Below, piece by piece: positions 1 to 7,266 of a DNA stretch of 64,000 bases. A program made the position numbers and the translations under genes. Under the pieces are notes generated by a model, which saw nothing but the letters and a program-made list of their open reading frames with translations, was not told the origin of the DNA and searched no databases. Location: assembly GCF_016055025.1 (NCBI RefSeq), contig NZ_JAECVW010000001.1, one strand, 5' to 3'. The stretch is from Thermoactinomyces intermedius. Its GTDB lineage: Bacteria; Bacillota; Bacilli; Thermoactinomycetales; Thermoactinomycetaceae. Each line of letters begins with the position of its first letter. Position 1 is the first letter of the stretch.

Positions 1-600
1 GTGCTGAATCAGCGCACGTTGCTGCTTCTTTTCGGAGTCGGCTTGTTGTTGCAATTTGCCAATGTCGGCCCGACACCGCTGATGTCTTTGTTTGTGGATG
101 AATTGGGAGCGCACGGGCACGTCGCTTTTTTTGCCGGACTGGTGACGGCGATGACAGGCATATCCAACATGCTGTCTTCCCCGGTATTGGGCAGAACCGC
201 CGACCGTTACGGATCGGACCGGGTTCTTTTTATGGCTTTGATCGCTTCCGGACTGCTCTTTATCCCGCATATGGCGGTCACCAACATTTGGCAGCTGTTG
301 ATTCTCCGTTTCTTATTGGGGCTTTGCGTCGGAGGATTGTTGCCTTCGTTGAACACATTGATCCGCCGTTTTTCGCCCCCGGGAAAAGAAAGCACCGCAT
401 ACGGGTTTTACACCAGTGCCAATAGCATCGGCAATCTGCTCGGTCCCATCTGCTACGGCGCCATGTCGGGATGGTTTGGCATCCGTGGCGTTTTTCCGGT
501 GACCGGACTCATTTTGATCCTGAATGCTTTTTGGTTCCATGCGGTGATGCGCAAGAAATTCCGGGATCCCCATTCCCGCAAGGCGGCCAAATCGGCCTGA
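1..600 (+). CDS. MFS transporter, C-terminal half (cut by window start)
   Basis: The reading frame is open from the first base, so the GTG at position 1 need not be the start and the gene very likely begins upstream. The visible 199 residues hold about six hydrophobic helices, as in the second half of a 12-helix major facilitator. A loop reading GRTADRYG near residue 65 is the MFS motif A pattern that recurs between helices 8 and 9. The product should be a proton-coupled exporter or importer in the cell membrane; the substrate cannot be told from this half. The tail is basic and ends a few bases before a putative promoter for the next gene. Confidence 0.85.
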   Translation: MLNQRTLLLLFGVGLLLQFANVGPTPLMSLFVDELGAHGHVAFFAGLVTAMTGISNMLSSPVLGRTADRYGSDRVLFMALIASGLLFIPHMAVTNIWQLLILRFLLGLCVGGLLPSLNTLIRRFSPPGKESTAYGFYTSANSIGNLLGPICYGAMSGWFGIRGVFPVTGLILILNAFWFHAVMRKKFRDPHSRKAAKSA

Positions 601-627
601 CAAAAAAACGAATTTGGAGGTTTTGGC

Positions 628-657
628 TTGTTTCTTTCCGCCTCTCTTCCATACAAT
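628..657 (+). promoter_or_regulatory. Putative sigma-A promoter
   Basis: TTGTTT at 628-633 and TACAAT at 652-657 are separated by 18 bases and lie 40 bases upstream of the zinc-ribbon gene at 697. The -35 box is weak, so this is a plausible but unproven promoter for 697-1535. Confidence 0.4.
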
Positions 658-696
658 AGATAAAGCAATGATGATTATTGGTGAGGAGAGATTCTG

Positions 697-1161
697 TTGA
701 ACTTTTTTCAGGATTTGAAGGAAAAACTGGAGAAAAGTGTGGAGACGGCCGGCCAAAAATCTCAGAAAATGTTGGAGATGAGTCGCTTAACACTTCGGAT
801 AAAAGGGAAAAAAGAAGATATCGAACACGAGGTCAGCAAACTGGGGTGGCAAGTTTACCGCCACTGGGAGGAAAACGGGAATCTCGAATTGTCGGACAGC
901 ATTGTCCTTTCTTTGGAATCGATCCGGGATCAGCAAAAACGGCTTGAAGCGTTGACCAAAGAGCTGGAAGAGTTAAAGAACAAGGAGATTGTTTCCCGCA
1001 AGGAAGCCGAACGGGTTCCTTTGGATTTGGCATCGGACGAGTCAGAGGGGGGGACGCGGGAAGCTTTGGTGTCTTCCGTGATTTACATCTGCCCTTATTG
1101 TGCCCGTCAAATTGCCCCCGATGATTCACGCTGTCCCCATTGCCAAAAACGCTTCAATTGA
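697..1161 (+). CDS. Coiled-coil protein with C-terminal zinc ribbon
   Basis: A 154-residue protein of unknown function. It starts at TTG 697 after GAGGAGAG. Residues 1-110 are charged and heptad-like, predicting an alpha-helical coiled coil. The last 25 residues carry CPYC and CPHC about 15 residues apart, a compact zinc ribbon. There is no signal peptide or membrane segment, so it should be cytoplasmic, possibly binding nucleic acid or protein through the ribbon. It is followed after 14 bases by the DUF1232 gene and probably shares its transcript. No specific family was recognised. Confidence 0.75.
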   Translation: MNFFQDLKEKLEKSVETAGQKSQKMLEMSRLTLRIKGKKEDIEHEVSKLGWQVYRHWEENGNLELSDSIVLSLESIRDQQKRLEALTKELEELKNKEIVSRKEAERVPLDLASDESEGGTREALVSSVIYICPYCARQIAPDDSRCPHCQKRFN

Positions 1162-1175
1162 GGAGAGGAGCGTCC

Positions 1176-1535
1176 ATGAAGCAAAAAAATAAAATCATCG
1201 CCATGCTTCAGGTGTTAAAAAAAGAAGCACTGACCAAAGAGGGAGAAAAAAAAATCATCGACCAGTTCAACCGCAAGGTGGAAAGCGTCGGCGGAATCCA
1301 AGCATTGATTCACAAATTGAAGGTCATGTACCACTATTTTCGTGATCCCGGCGTCAGCATAAAGAAAAAAGGGTTGGTGGGAGCGGCCCTTCTTTATTTC
1401 ATCCTGCCGACAGATGTGATTTTTGACTGGTTGCCGGTGGTGGGTTATATGGATGACATGGCGGCCGTCTTGTTTGTTTGGCGGTTTTTATCAAAGGAGC
1501 TCGAACGGTTTGAACGGGGAAAAGAGCTGAAGTAG
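1176..1535 (+). CDS. YkvA-like DUF1232 protein
   Basis: A 119-residue protein. The ATG at 1176 follows GAGGAGAGGAG and is preferred over an in-frame ATG at 1140 that would overlap the upstream gene. The core, residues about 65-105, shows the DUF1232 pattern: a hydrophobic YFILPTD segment, then DWLPVVGYMDD and a second hydrophobic stretch. Members of this family (B. subtilis YkvA) are small proteins with two short hydrophobic segments and no established biochemical role. The N-terminal half is basic and helical. It is likely co-transcribed with the zinc-ribbon gene and is followed by a strong terminator. Confidence 0.8.
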   Translation: MKQKNKIIAMLQVLKKEALTKEGEKKIIDQFNRKVESVGGIQALIHKLKVMYHYFRDPGVSIKKKGLVGAALLYFILPTDVIFDWLPVVGYMDDMAAVLFVWRFLSKELERFERGKELK

Positions 1536-1549
1536 CCAACTGGTTCCAA

Positions 1550-1607
1550 AAGTAGGAAATCAGCGGAGACATTTTTTGGCAATAAGCTGATTTCTTACTT
1601 TTTTTAT
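1550..1607 (+). terminator. Rho-independent terminator
   Basis: GTAGGAAATCAGC (from 1552) pairs with GCTGATTTCTTAC (from 1586) across a 21-base loop and is followed by a run of seven T. It separates the DUF1232 operon from minD. Confidence 0.75.
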
Positions 1608-1776
1608 TCTTGCACTTTTGCTACAATAAATGGAGAATATTGTAGATCCGGTGGCATTGACAGACTTTCTTCGACAAAAAAAGGATCGAATCGGTTCGAT
1701 AATTTTGATGGATAAAAAGGATAAGTGGAGAGAAAAGTTGAAGCGGAGTACATATGAGGGCGAGAAAGGGGAATCA

Positions 1777-2580
1777 ATGATGAACCACAGGTCTGTGGCG
1801 ATTACAGTGACAAGCGGCAAAGGAGGCGTCGGCAAGTCGACGACCGTTGCTTCACTGGGGTTGGGTTTGGCTCAGTTGGGTTATAAAGTTTGCCTGGTGG
1901 ATACCGATATCGGATTGCGCAAGCTGGACTTGATGCTGGGTTTGGAAAACCGGATCGTCTATGATCTGGTCGATGTGATTGAAGGGGTAAGCAAATTGCG
2001 CCAGTCCCTGGTTCGCCATAAAGAGTACAATCAGCTCGCACTTTTGCCCGCGGCGCAAACCAGGTACAAGGAAGAAGTTTCACCTGAACAGGTCCAAGCG
2101 ATTGTGGATGAGCTGCGGAACGAATTTGACTATATTTTGATCGACTCGCCGGCAGGGATCGAAGGAGGATTCCGCAACGCGATCGCATCCGCGGACCGGG
2201 CCATTCTTGTTGTCAATCCGGAAATTCCGTCCGTCAGGGATTCGGACCGGGTCATCGGTTTGTTGGAGTCGGCAAACATCCGGCAAATCGACTTGATCGT
2301 GAACCGGGTGCAACCCGGAATGGTCAGAGACGGGGACATGTTGAGCGTGGAACGGGTACAAAGCCATCTCGCCATCAATCTTTTGGGCATTGTTCCGGAG
2401 GACAAACGCATCATCCGTTCTTCCAACACCGGAGAACCGGTCATTTTGGACCACAAATCGTTGGCCGGGAAAGCGTTTGCCAACATTGCCCGCCGGTTGA
2501 TCGGAGAAGAAGTGCCGTTTTTGGAATTGGAGTCTTCCACGATTATCACCAGGATCAAGAGGTTGTTCCATATCGCTTAA
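1777..2580 (+). CDS. minD: Septum-site ATPase MinD
   Basis: ParA-type ATPase that cycles on the membrane to position the division septum. The deviant Walker A motif KGGVGKST sits at residues 15-22, followed by DTDIGLRKLD and GLENRIVYDLVDVIEG, which are MinD hallmarks and separate it from FlhG and Soj. The C-terminus ends in a short basic amphipathic helix (TRIKRLFHIA) of the kind that anchors MinD to lipid. The frame is open back to 1630, but only the ATGs at 1777/1780 have a ribosome site (GAAAGGGG), giving about 266 residues, close to the B. subtilis length. It is followed by minE; no minC lies beside it. Confidence 0.93.
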   Translation: MMNHRSVAITVTSGKGGVGKSTTVASLGLGLAQLGYKVCLVDTDIGLRKLDLMLGLENRIVYDLVDVIEGVSKLRQSLVRHKEYNQLALLPAAQTRYKEEVSPEQVQAIVDELRNEFDYILIDSPAGIEGGFRNAIASADRAILVVNPEIPSVRDSDRVIGLLESANIRQIDLIVNRVQPGMVRDGDMLSVERVQSHLAINLLGIVPEDKRIIRSSNTGEPVILDHKSLAGKAFANIARRLIGEEVPFLELESSTIITRIKRLFHIA

Positions 2581-2600
2581 TGAAATTTGAGGTGACAAGG

Positions 2601-2861
2601 ATGGCTTTTTTGAACATGTTTAATCGGGATAAGGATGAACCAACGGCCATGACGGCAGATGACAGGTTGTCATTGGTGCTCAGCTATCAACGATCGGACA
2701 TCAACGAACAAAAGCTCAAAGAATTTCGCGCACGGCTGATCGAGTTATGCGATGATTTTGGTTACGATGTGGTCGGGCAAGTGGTGGTGGTTCCACAATC
2801 CAAAGAACGCACAACCATCATCAACGCAAGCATTCCGGTGAAATTGAAAGGCCAGGTATAA
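2601..2861 (+). CDS. minE: Cell division topological specificity factor MinE
   Basis: An 86-residue protein starting at ATG 2601 behind GAGGTGA. It aligns along its whole length with E. coli MinE: an amphipathic N-terminus (MAFLNMF), the anti-MinCD segment DRLSLVLSYQRSD, and a C-terminal topological domain ending in INASIPVK. MinE stimulates MinD ATPase and drives pole-to-pole oscillation. B. subtilis has no MinE and uses DivIVA/MinJ, so a minDE pair is notable in a sporulating Bacillales-like genome. The gene starts 20 bases after minD and ends in a terminator. Confidence 0.85.
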   Translation: MAFLNMFNRDKDEPTAMTADDRLSLVLSYQRSDINEQKLKEFRARLIELCDDFGYDVVGQVVVVPQSKERTTIINASIPVKLKGQV

Positions 2862-2863
2862 GT

Positions 2864-2896
2864 AAAAGCACGGACCGGTGCGGGTTCGTGCTTTTT
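2864..2896 (+). terminator. Terminator after minDE
   Basis: AAAAGCACGGACC pairs with GGTTCGTGCTTTT (13 pairs with one G-T wobble, 6-base loop) and is followed by T residues. It lies between minE and the convergent regulator gene and can act on both strands. Confidence 0.8.
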
Positions 2897-2900
2897 CTGT

Positions 2901-3734
2901 TTACAAGAACTTGTGATTGATCAGGTGTTTTTCCAAAAACTCGATAATATGGCTGGGAAAAGCCTTGTCTTCCGTCAAGGTGAACATGGCCACCGAAACC
3001 CGGGTGGTCCCGTATGTACGCATGAGGGAAAGCAATTTGGATTTCGCTTCATTGTTGGGGCGCCCGTATTTTTTCTCAAAAGCTTTTAAAACCAACTCTT
3101 CTTCTGGTGTCATGGATGATGCATGATCCGTCCTGTCATCGGAAGGAGTGAGTAAAGATTGTTGATATGTATGCATTTGATGAAACGCGGTTGTCAATTG
3201 TCGATTGGTTCCGGAAAGATCCTTGGATGGGACGGGAAAGGACTGGTTCACCTGTTGTAGTGACGGATGAAACGGCCAATCATGCAATTGCCGGCGGCGC
3301 CGGGGTCGTTGCACGGGAAGGTGTTTGAATTTTTCGGGATGTTTTCGTCTCAAGGTATAAATCCGTTGGTAGATGGCTCCCTGGGTGCGGGAAAGTTTTT
3401 TTTCCAGTTCGCTGATTGCGGCAGAGAGGGACTTTCCTTCTTCCAAATATTGATTGACGGTGTCAATGACCAATTCTTCCTCTTCTTTTTCCCAGCTGTT
3501 CAAGCGGTTCCCGCCGTCCGGAGAATTTTCTAAAGAGTGGAAACGATCTGGATATTCCGACCTCAGCTTCCTGACGTGGGACATCACTCCGGAATATCCG
3601 CGTTTTAATTGTTCAGACAGTTCTTTTAGAATTTCCCGTTCTTTTTTACCTTCTTTTAAACCTTCATTCATTGTTTTTATAATCAATTCGTTTTCTTCTT
3701 CGGTATATTTCCCTTTTTTTGTTTCAAAAAACAT
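2901..3734 (-). CDS. RsfA-like regulator with two Myb/SANT-type repeats
   Basis: A 277-residue soluble protein. Two repeats of about 50 residues (near 10-60 and 80-135) each begin with an acidic EEE cluster and end in a basic helix (SHVRKLRSEYP, QRIYTLRRKHP). This resembles the Myb/SANT-like DNA-binding domain of RsfA and other prespore-specific regulators. A basic, glutamine-rich linker follows. The last 80 residues form a separate helical domain (PEEELVLKAFEKKYGRP). The ATG at 3734 is chosen over the TTG at 3743 because GGAAGGAG is correctly spaced for it. Role in sporulation is inferred from family resemblance. Confidence 0.6.
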   Translation of the reverse strand: MFFETKKGKYTEEENELIIKTMNEGLKEGKKEREILKELSEQLKRGYSGVMSHVRKLRSEYPDRFHSLENSPDGGNRLNSWEKEEEELVIDTVNQYLEEGKSLSAAISELEKKLSRTQGAIYQRIYTLRRKHPEKFKHLPVQRPRRRRQLHDWPFHPSLQQVNQSFPVPSKDLSGTNRQLTTAFHQMHTYQQSLLTPSDDRTDHASSMTPEEELVLKAFEKKYGRPNNEAKSKLLSLMRTYGTTRVSVAMFTLTEDKAFPSHIIEFLEKHLINHKFL

Positions 3735-4031
3735 TCGGTGCAAACTCCTTCCGAAGATAATTTTCCTTAAAATCTTTACTTATAAATATAACAGAAAAGC
3801 CGTAATCTTTTCCACTGCCCATTTTACAAGCAAGGTTAATTATTAATATTTAACAAGGAACCGGGCTTGTTTTCTCGTTCACAGATCAGAAAATTTAAGG
3901 GAATCCATCTGAAATTATATATTAAAATCAATTTCTTGGCGACGGAGGTATGAAAAATGGGAAATTTGCCCATAACCCTTATTAAGAGAGAAAAAGAATA
4001 GGTTGATATGAACGATGAAAGGGGCGGAGTG
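3735..4031 (+). other. Intergenic region with a possible 14-codon leader ORF
   Basis: An AT-rich gap between divergent genes. GGAGG at about 3944 is followed by ATG at 3957 opening a 14-codon frame that stops at 4001, just before the next gene. It could be a leader peptide but has no other support. Promoters for both flanking genes must lie here; none close to consensus was identified. Confidence 0.3.
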
Positions 4032-4472
4032 ATGACACTGATGTCGATTCAAGAAATCAGTTCTCTTTTATTTTCACGTCATAGAATCAAAACCCACCGG
4101 GATTTAAGCGACCAGGAACTCCCCCATCGCCATTGGAATGAAACTGAACGTGCCGCATTGGTGATTTTTTGGGGGCTGTTGATTTACCCGAAGCTGGATC
4201 CGGATTTAAGAGAAGAACACCAGTCGGACGCGGTACATATCAAACGGTTTATCAATATATTTGAAAACTATTTGGGAAGTGCCGGACGGTGCCGTGACGT
4301 GTTGGAAAAGCTGAAGGAACATGATTATATCCGCTTTCGCGATGAAGAATGGGTGGTCCCCGGAACCGGATTGTTTTCCGCGGTCGATGCGGCCAAAATG
4401 TACCGGTATTTTCGTTCATCGGTTTTGTCCCGTAGGATCTTCCAACTACTTTATCCGGATCGACATGCTTGA
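4032..4472 (+). CDS. Unknown cytoplasmic protein (about 146 aa)
   Basis: Soluble, mixed-charge protein with no recognised family. ATG 4032 is preceded by AAAGGGGCGGAG; an in-frame ATG at 4008 has only a poor ribosome site. The N-terminal third is helical (QEISSLLFSRHRI), the middle carries a hydrophobic stretch ALVIFWGLLIYP too short for a confident membrane helix, and the C-terminal half is charged and ends in basic residues. It resembles small winged-helix-like proteins in composition, but no motif supports a function. A bidirectional terminator follows. Confidence 0.55.
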   Translation: MTLMSIQEISSLLFSRHRIKTHRDLSDQELPHRHWNETERAALVIFWGLLIYPKLDPDLREEHQSDAVHIKRFINIFENYLGSAGRCRDVLEKLKEHDYIRFRDEEWVVPGTGLFSAVDAAKMYRYFRSSVLSRRIFQLLYPDRHA

Positions 4473-4488
4473 ACAGACAATTCCAAAA

Positions 4489-4533
4489 AATGACCCCAGT
4501 AATTACTTTTTCAAAGTAATAGCTGGGGTCATT
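4489..4533. terminator. Bidirectional terminator between convergent genes
   Basis: AATGACCCCAG pairs with CTGGGGTCATT, with a second inner stem (ATTACTTT with AAAGTAAT). The stem covers the stop codon of the minus-strand gene at 4529. Confidence 0.8.
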
Positions 4534-4747
4534 CTTGTTTTAAAGATTCGAGAAACAAACGCAAGGTTTTCCGCTGATCGGGTGATAATTCCAAAGCAAC
4601 GCGAATAAGATGTTGAATGTCGTCGGGCAGATGGTGGATAAACGGCTGTTCTTGCCCGAGTTGATTAATGAGTTGCTCGATTAAATTGCGCGATTCGTTA
4701 ATGTGCTTGTAGGTTTCGATCAACAGCTTTTCTGTTGACTGGCTCAT
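4529..4747 (-). CDS. Small helical protein, unknown (72 aa)
   Basis: A 72-residue helical protein rich in Glu, Leu and Gln, with no cysteines and no membrane segment. It starts at ATG 4747 behind AGGATGG, 11 bases after the stop of another small gene, so the two form an operon reading toward the terminator. Middle residues HHLPDDIQHLIRVALELSP suggest two amphipathic helices. The family was not recognised; a structural or regulatory small protein is possible. Confidence 0.6.
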   Translation of the reverse strand: MSQSTEKLLIETYKHINESRNLIEQLINQLGQEQPFIHHLPDDIQHLIRVALELSPDQRKTLRLFLESLKQE

Positions 4748-4758
4748 TGCAATCCATC

Positions 4759-4914
4759 CTACTCTTTGACGGAATGAAGGATTTCATCGATCTCTTTTTT
4801 GATATAGATCAATTCTTCAGGGCTCAATTTGTGCAGGTCACGAATCATCATCTCGAGCTTCATGGAGCGGAATTCTTCCAGAAAAGACGGCATATATTGT
4901 GGTTGCATGGACAT
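4759..4914 (-). CDS. Small helical protein, unknown (51 aa)
   Basis: A short gene of 51 codons starting at ATG 4914 after GGGAGTAAAC and stopping at 4759. The product has an N-terminal segment with methionine and glutamine (MSMQPQYMPSFLEEF) followed by a helix-rich acidic half containing LHKLSPEELIYIKKEIDEIL. Coding is supported by codon usage like its neighbours, a ribosome site and close coupling to the 72-residue gene just downstream. Function unknown. Confidence 0.6.
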   Translation of the reverse strand: MSMQPQYMPSFLEEFRSMKLEMMIRDLHKLSPEELIYIKKEIDEILHSVKE

Positions 4915-5172
4915 ACCCGTTTACTCCCTTCGGTTTATCAATCTGTGATGGGTCAGGTTTTCATTCTATCAAAAATTCGACGCAGGTCAACATCGGTTTT
5001 TGACCTTGTCCTCTGTTTTTTGTCAGCTTTTTGCCGGGATGTTTCCTTTTTTTCTTTCAATCAGACAAACCCAATGACGATTTAGACAAAATTTTTGGTT
5101 TAATCTGTGGAAAAGCGGGTAATAATTTGTTGACTCTCGTCAAACCAAATGAAAAGAATTGAGGTGCTTCGT

Positions 5173-5340
5173 ATGATCGAACAGTTAAAAGCACTGGAAG
5201 AGCGTCTCTATTCCGTTCAACAAGAATACTTACTTGCAAAAGAAAGACATGAATTTTTGGCACAATACGATCTTTACGAAGAGTGGAAACAATTGAAAAA
5301 ACAACAGAGCGAACTGAAGTCACAGTTAGGGCTCAATTAA
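5173..5340 (+). CDS. Small coiled-coil protein (55 aa)
   Basis: An acidic/basic alternating helix, almost certainly a coiled coil over its full length (LEERLYSVQQEYLLAKERHEFL). ATG 5173 follows GAGGTG at good spacing; an ATG at 5149 in the same frame has no ribosome site. It is monocistronic, as a perfect terminator follows at once. No function can be assigned. Confidence 0.6.
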   Translation: MIEQLKALEERLYSVQQEYLLAKERHEFLAQYDLYEEWKQLKKQQSELKSQLGLN

Positions 5341-5353
5341 ATGATAAATGGCA

Positions 5354-5387
5354 GAAAACAGCCGGCGGAATCCCGCCGGCTGTTTTC
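5354..5387 (+). terminator. Strong intrinsic terminator
   Basis: A 15-pair perfect stem, GAAAACAGCCGGCGG with its complement, around an AATC loop. It ends the coiled-coil gene and isolates the SAM riboswitch transcription unit. Confidence 0.85.
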
Positions 5388-5411
5388 CATATATTTTAAG
5401 CATCAAATCAA

Positions 5412-5440
5412 TTGACAAACCAATGATTGCGTATTATGAT
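5412..5440 (+). promoter_or_regulatory. Sigma-A promoter of the SAM riboswitch transcript
   Basis: A consensus TTGACA (5412-5417) lies 17 bases before TATGAT (5435-5440). Transcription would begin near 5447, about 35 bases before the riboswitch P1 helix. Confidence 0.75.
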
Positions 5441-5479
5441 GTCAAAAGATCATTCATGACATCGAAATCAAACACCCGA

Positions 5480-5650
5480 TTCTTCTTATCCAGAGAGGTG
5501 GAGGGACTGGCCCGATGAAACCTCGGCAACGGGCTCTTCGGAGTACTGTGCCAATTCCAGCAAGCGTTTTGAAGCTTGGAAGATAAGAAGAGGTTTTCAA
5601 TAACATGGAGACAGAAGACCTCTTCGTATTGATCGAAGAGGTCTTTTCTT
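5480..5650 (+). promoter_or_regulatory. SAM-I (S-box) riboswitch with transcription terminator
   Basis: The aptamer shows the S-box signature: CTTATCCAGAGAGGTGGAGG, then GACTGGCCC, GATGAAACCTCGGCAAC and a closing GATAAGAAG that pairs with TTCTTATC to form P1. An expression platform follows: AAGACCTCTTCG pairs with CGAAGAGGTCTT (5615-5646) ahead of a T-rich run, a terminator. GAAGAGGT at 5587-5594, which overlaps the 3' side of P1, can instead pair with ACCTCTTC at 5618-5625 as an anti-terminator. Binding of SAM should therefore switch off the transporter gene downstream. Confidence 0.93.
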
Positions 5651-5670
5651 TTGATAAAGGGGAGAGACGA

Positions 5671-7002
5671 TTGAAAAACAGAGAAAATCCATGGGCTTTA
5701 TTGCCTTTTGCCGTGTTTCTGATTTTGTTTATCGGTGTGGGGGCTTATACCGGTGATTTCACCAAAATGCCGGCCATCATCGCTGTGATGATCGCATCGG
5801 TATTGGCTTTGTGCATGCACCGCAAGGAGTCTTTGGCCTCGAAGTTGCAACACTATTTTCGTGGAGCCGGACATCCGGATATCCTCATGATGATCATGAT
5901 CTTTTTGTTGTCCGGCGCCTTTTCGGCAGTGGCCAAAGGCATGGGGGCCGTTGATTCCACGGTCAACCTGGCCTTGAACCTTTTGCCGGCCAATTGGTTG
6001 ATGGTCGGACTGTTCGTGATCGCCTGCTTCATTTCGTTGGCGATGGGAACATCGATGGGAACGATCGTGGCACTGGCACCGATCGGGGTCGGAATCAGCC
6101 AGCAGGCCGACATTGCACCGGCCTTGTCCATGGCGGTGGTGATCGGGGGAGCCATGTTCGGGGACAACTTGTCCTTTATCTCCGACACCACGATTGCAGC
6201 GGTCAGCACCCAAATGATCAAGATGAAAGACAAATTTAAAGCCAACTTTTTGATTGTGTTGCCCGCCGCCGTCTTGACGGCAGTGATCCTCTTCTTTTTC
6301 ACGGAGGGTGGACAAGGCAGCGTGGCCGGCGGCGTGGCCGGCGGCCAAGATTATTCCATTCTCCAGACATTGCCTTACATCGCCGTGTTGATTACGGCGT
6401 TGCTCGGGGTTCATGTATTGATTGTCCTGATCTTGGGCATTGTTTTTGCGGGAGCCATCGGGTTGTTTGAGGGCAGCTACACCTTGCTTTCCTTGGTGAA
6501 ACAAGCCGAAGTAGGGATCACCGGCATGCAATCCTTGTCGATCCTTGTGCTGTTGATCGGCGGAATGGTGGAATTGATCCGGCATTACGGGGGCATTCAA
6601 TTTTTGTTGAACCTGTTGACGAGCAAAGTGCGGACGAAAACAGGGGCGCAGTTCGGCATTGCCGGTCTGGTGAGTTTGACCAACCTGTGCGTGGCCAACA
6701 ACACCATTTCCATCATCATGACCGGACCGCTTGCCAAAGAGATTTCGGATCGATATGGAATTGACGGGCGCAAATCGGCCAGCTTGTTGGACATCTTTTC
6801 CTGCAGCGTGCAGGGGCTGATCCCGTACGGGCCGCAAATGCTGCTTGCTGCAGGAATTGCTTCCATCTCGCCGGTCAGCATCTTGGCTTATTCCTATTAT
6901 CCGGCTTTGATCGCCGTTTGCGCCGTGTTGTCCATCCTGTTCCGCTTTCCGCGCTTAAAAGCCGTGCCGGTCAGCCATCAGCAAGAAGCAAAAGCAAGTT
7001 AA
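5671..7002 (+). CDS. metT: NhaC-family transporter, probable methionine carrier MetT
   Basis: A 443-residue polytopic membrane protein with about 11-12 helices. It has NhaC-superfamily features such as SLAMGTSMGTIVALAPIG near residue 130, GGAMFGDNLSFISDTTIAA near 165 and NLCVANNTISIIMTGP near 350. NhaC proteins exchange sodium for protons or organic substrates. Members placed under S-box control have been proposed from comparative genomics to be methionine transporters (MetT), which fits here. The TTG at 5671 follows AAAGGGGAGAG; an upstream ATG at 5605 is rejected because it lies inside the riboswitch terminator. Substrate is inferred from regulation. Confidence 0.8.
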   Translation: MKNRENPWALLPFAVFLILFIGVGAYTGDFTKMPAIIAVMIASVLALCMHRKESLASKLQHYFRGAGHPDILMMIMIFLLSGAFSAVAKGMGAVDSTVNLALNLLPANWLMVGLFVIACFISLAMGTSMGTIVALAPIGVGISQQADIAPALSMAVVIGGAMFGDNLSFISDTTIAAVSTQMIKMKDKFKANFLIVLPAAVLTAVILFFFTEGGQGSVAGGVAGGQDYSILQTLPYIAVLITALLGVHVLIVLILGIVFAGAIGLFEGSYTLLSLVKQAEVGITGMQSLSILVLLIGGMVELIRHYGGIQFLLNLLTSKVRTKTGAQFGIAGLVSLTNLCVANNTISIIMTGPLAKEISDRYGIDGRKSASLLDIFSCSVQGLIPYGPQMLLAAGIASISPVSILAYSYYPALIAVCAVLSILFRFPRLKAVPVSHQQEAKAS

Positions 7003-7014
7003 AATCAGAGAAAG

Positions 7015-7047
7015 AAACCAGGGGAAAACGCCCCTGGTTTTTTATTT
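7015..7047 (+). terminator. Terminator after metT
   Basis: AAACCAGGGG and CCCCTGGTTT form a 10-pair stem with a 6-base loop, followed by TTTTATTTTT. Confidence 0.85.
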
Positions 7048-7094
7048 TTCATTTTAAAGAAGCAAGGCTCCATATTACTTATGTATGAAACTGA

Positions 7095-7265
7095 CCGGCC
7101 AACAGAAAATGGAATCACCCTTTCACCACCTATATCTTCAATGTCCTTTATGAAGATTACTACCCATTAACCCAATAAAAAAACCGGCTCATACAGGGGT
7201 TGCAGTGGCTCGGGCTCGGGGCCAAAACTTCCAATGGTTATGGCCTGTTGAAAATCCCGCTTACG
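7095..7265 (+). pseudogene. Decayed Cmr6-like (type III-B CRISPR RAMP) remnant
   Basis: Between stop codons the plus strand reads a segment ending in YEDYYPLTQ, then a stop at 7176, then in the same frame LQWLGLGAKTSNGYGLLK (from 7200). The GLGAKTxxGYG string is the glycine-rich C-terminal signature of Cmr6, and the DYYP piece resembles the conserved PHYxDYY region further N-terminal in that family. The two are far apart in an intact Cmr6, so a large internal deletion plus a stop is inferred. There is no start codon or ribosome site. It abuts the 3' end of cas6, which faces it. Confidence 0.55.
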
Positions 7266-7266
7266 A

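Noticed and set aside
1630..1776. In-frame upstream extension of minD by 49 codons
   Set aside because: No ribosome site at ATG 1630, extension not found in MinD proteins, whereas GAAAGGGG precedes 1777.
5605..5670. Upstream ATG start for the NhaC-type gene
   Set aside because: It lies within the riboswitch terminator stem; TTG 5671 has a proper site.
5698..6837. Long minus-strand open frame opposite metT
   Set aside because: It is rich in His, Gln and Gly with no domain, lacks a ribosome site, and mirrors the codon bias of the real transporter gene.
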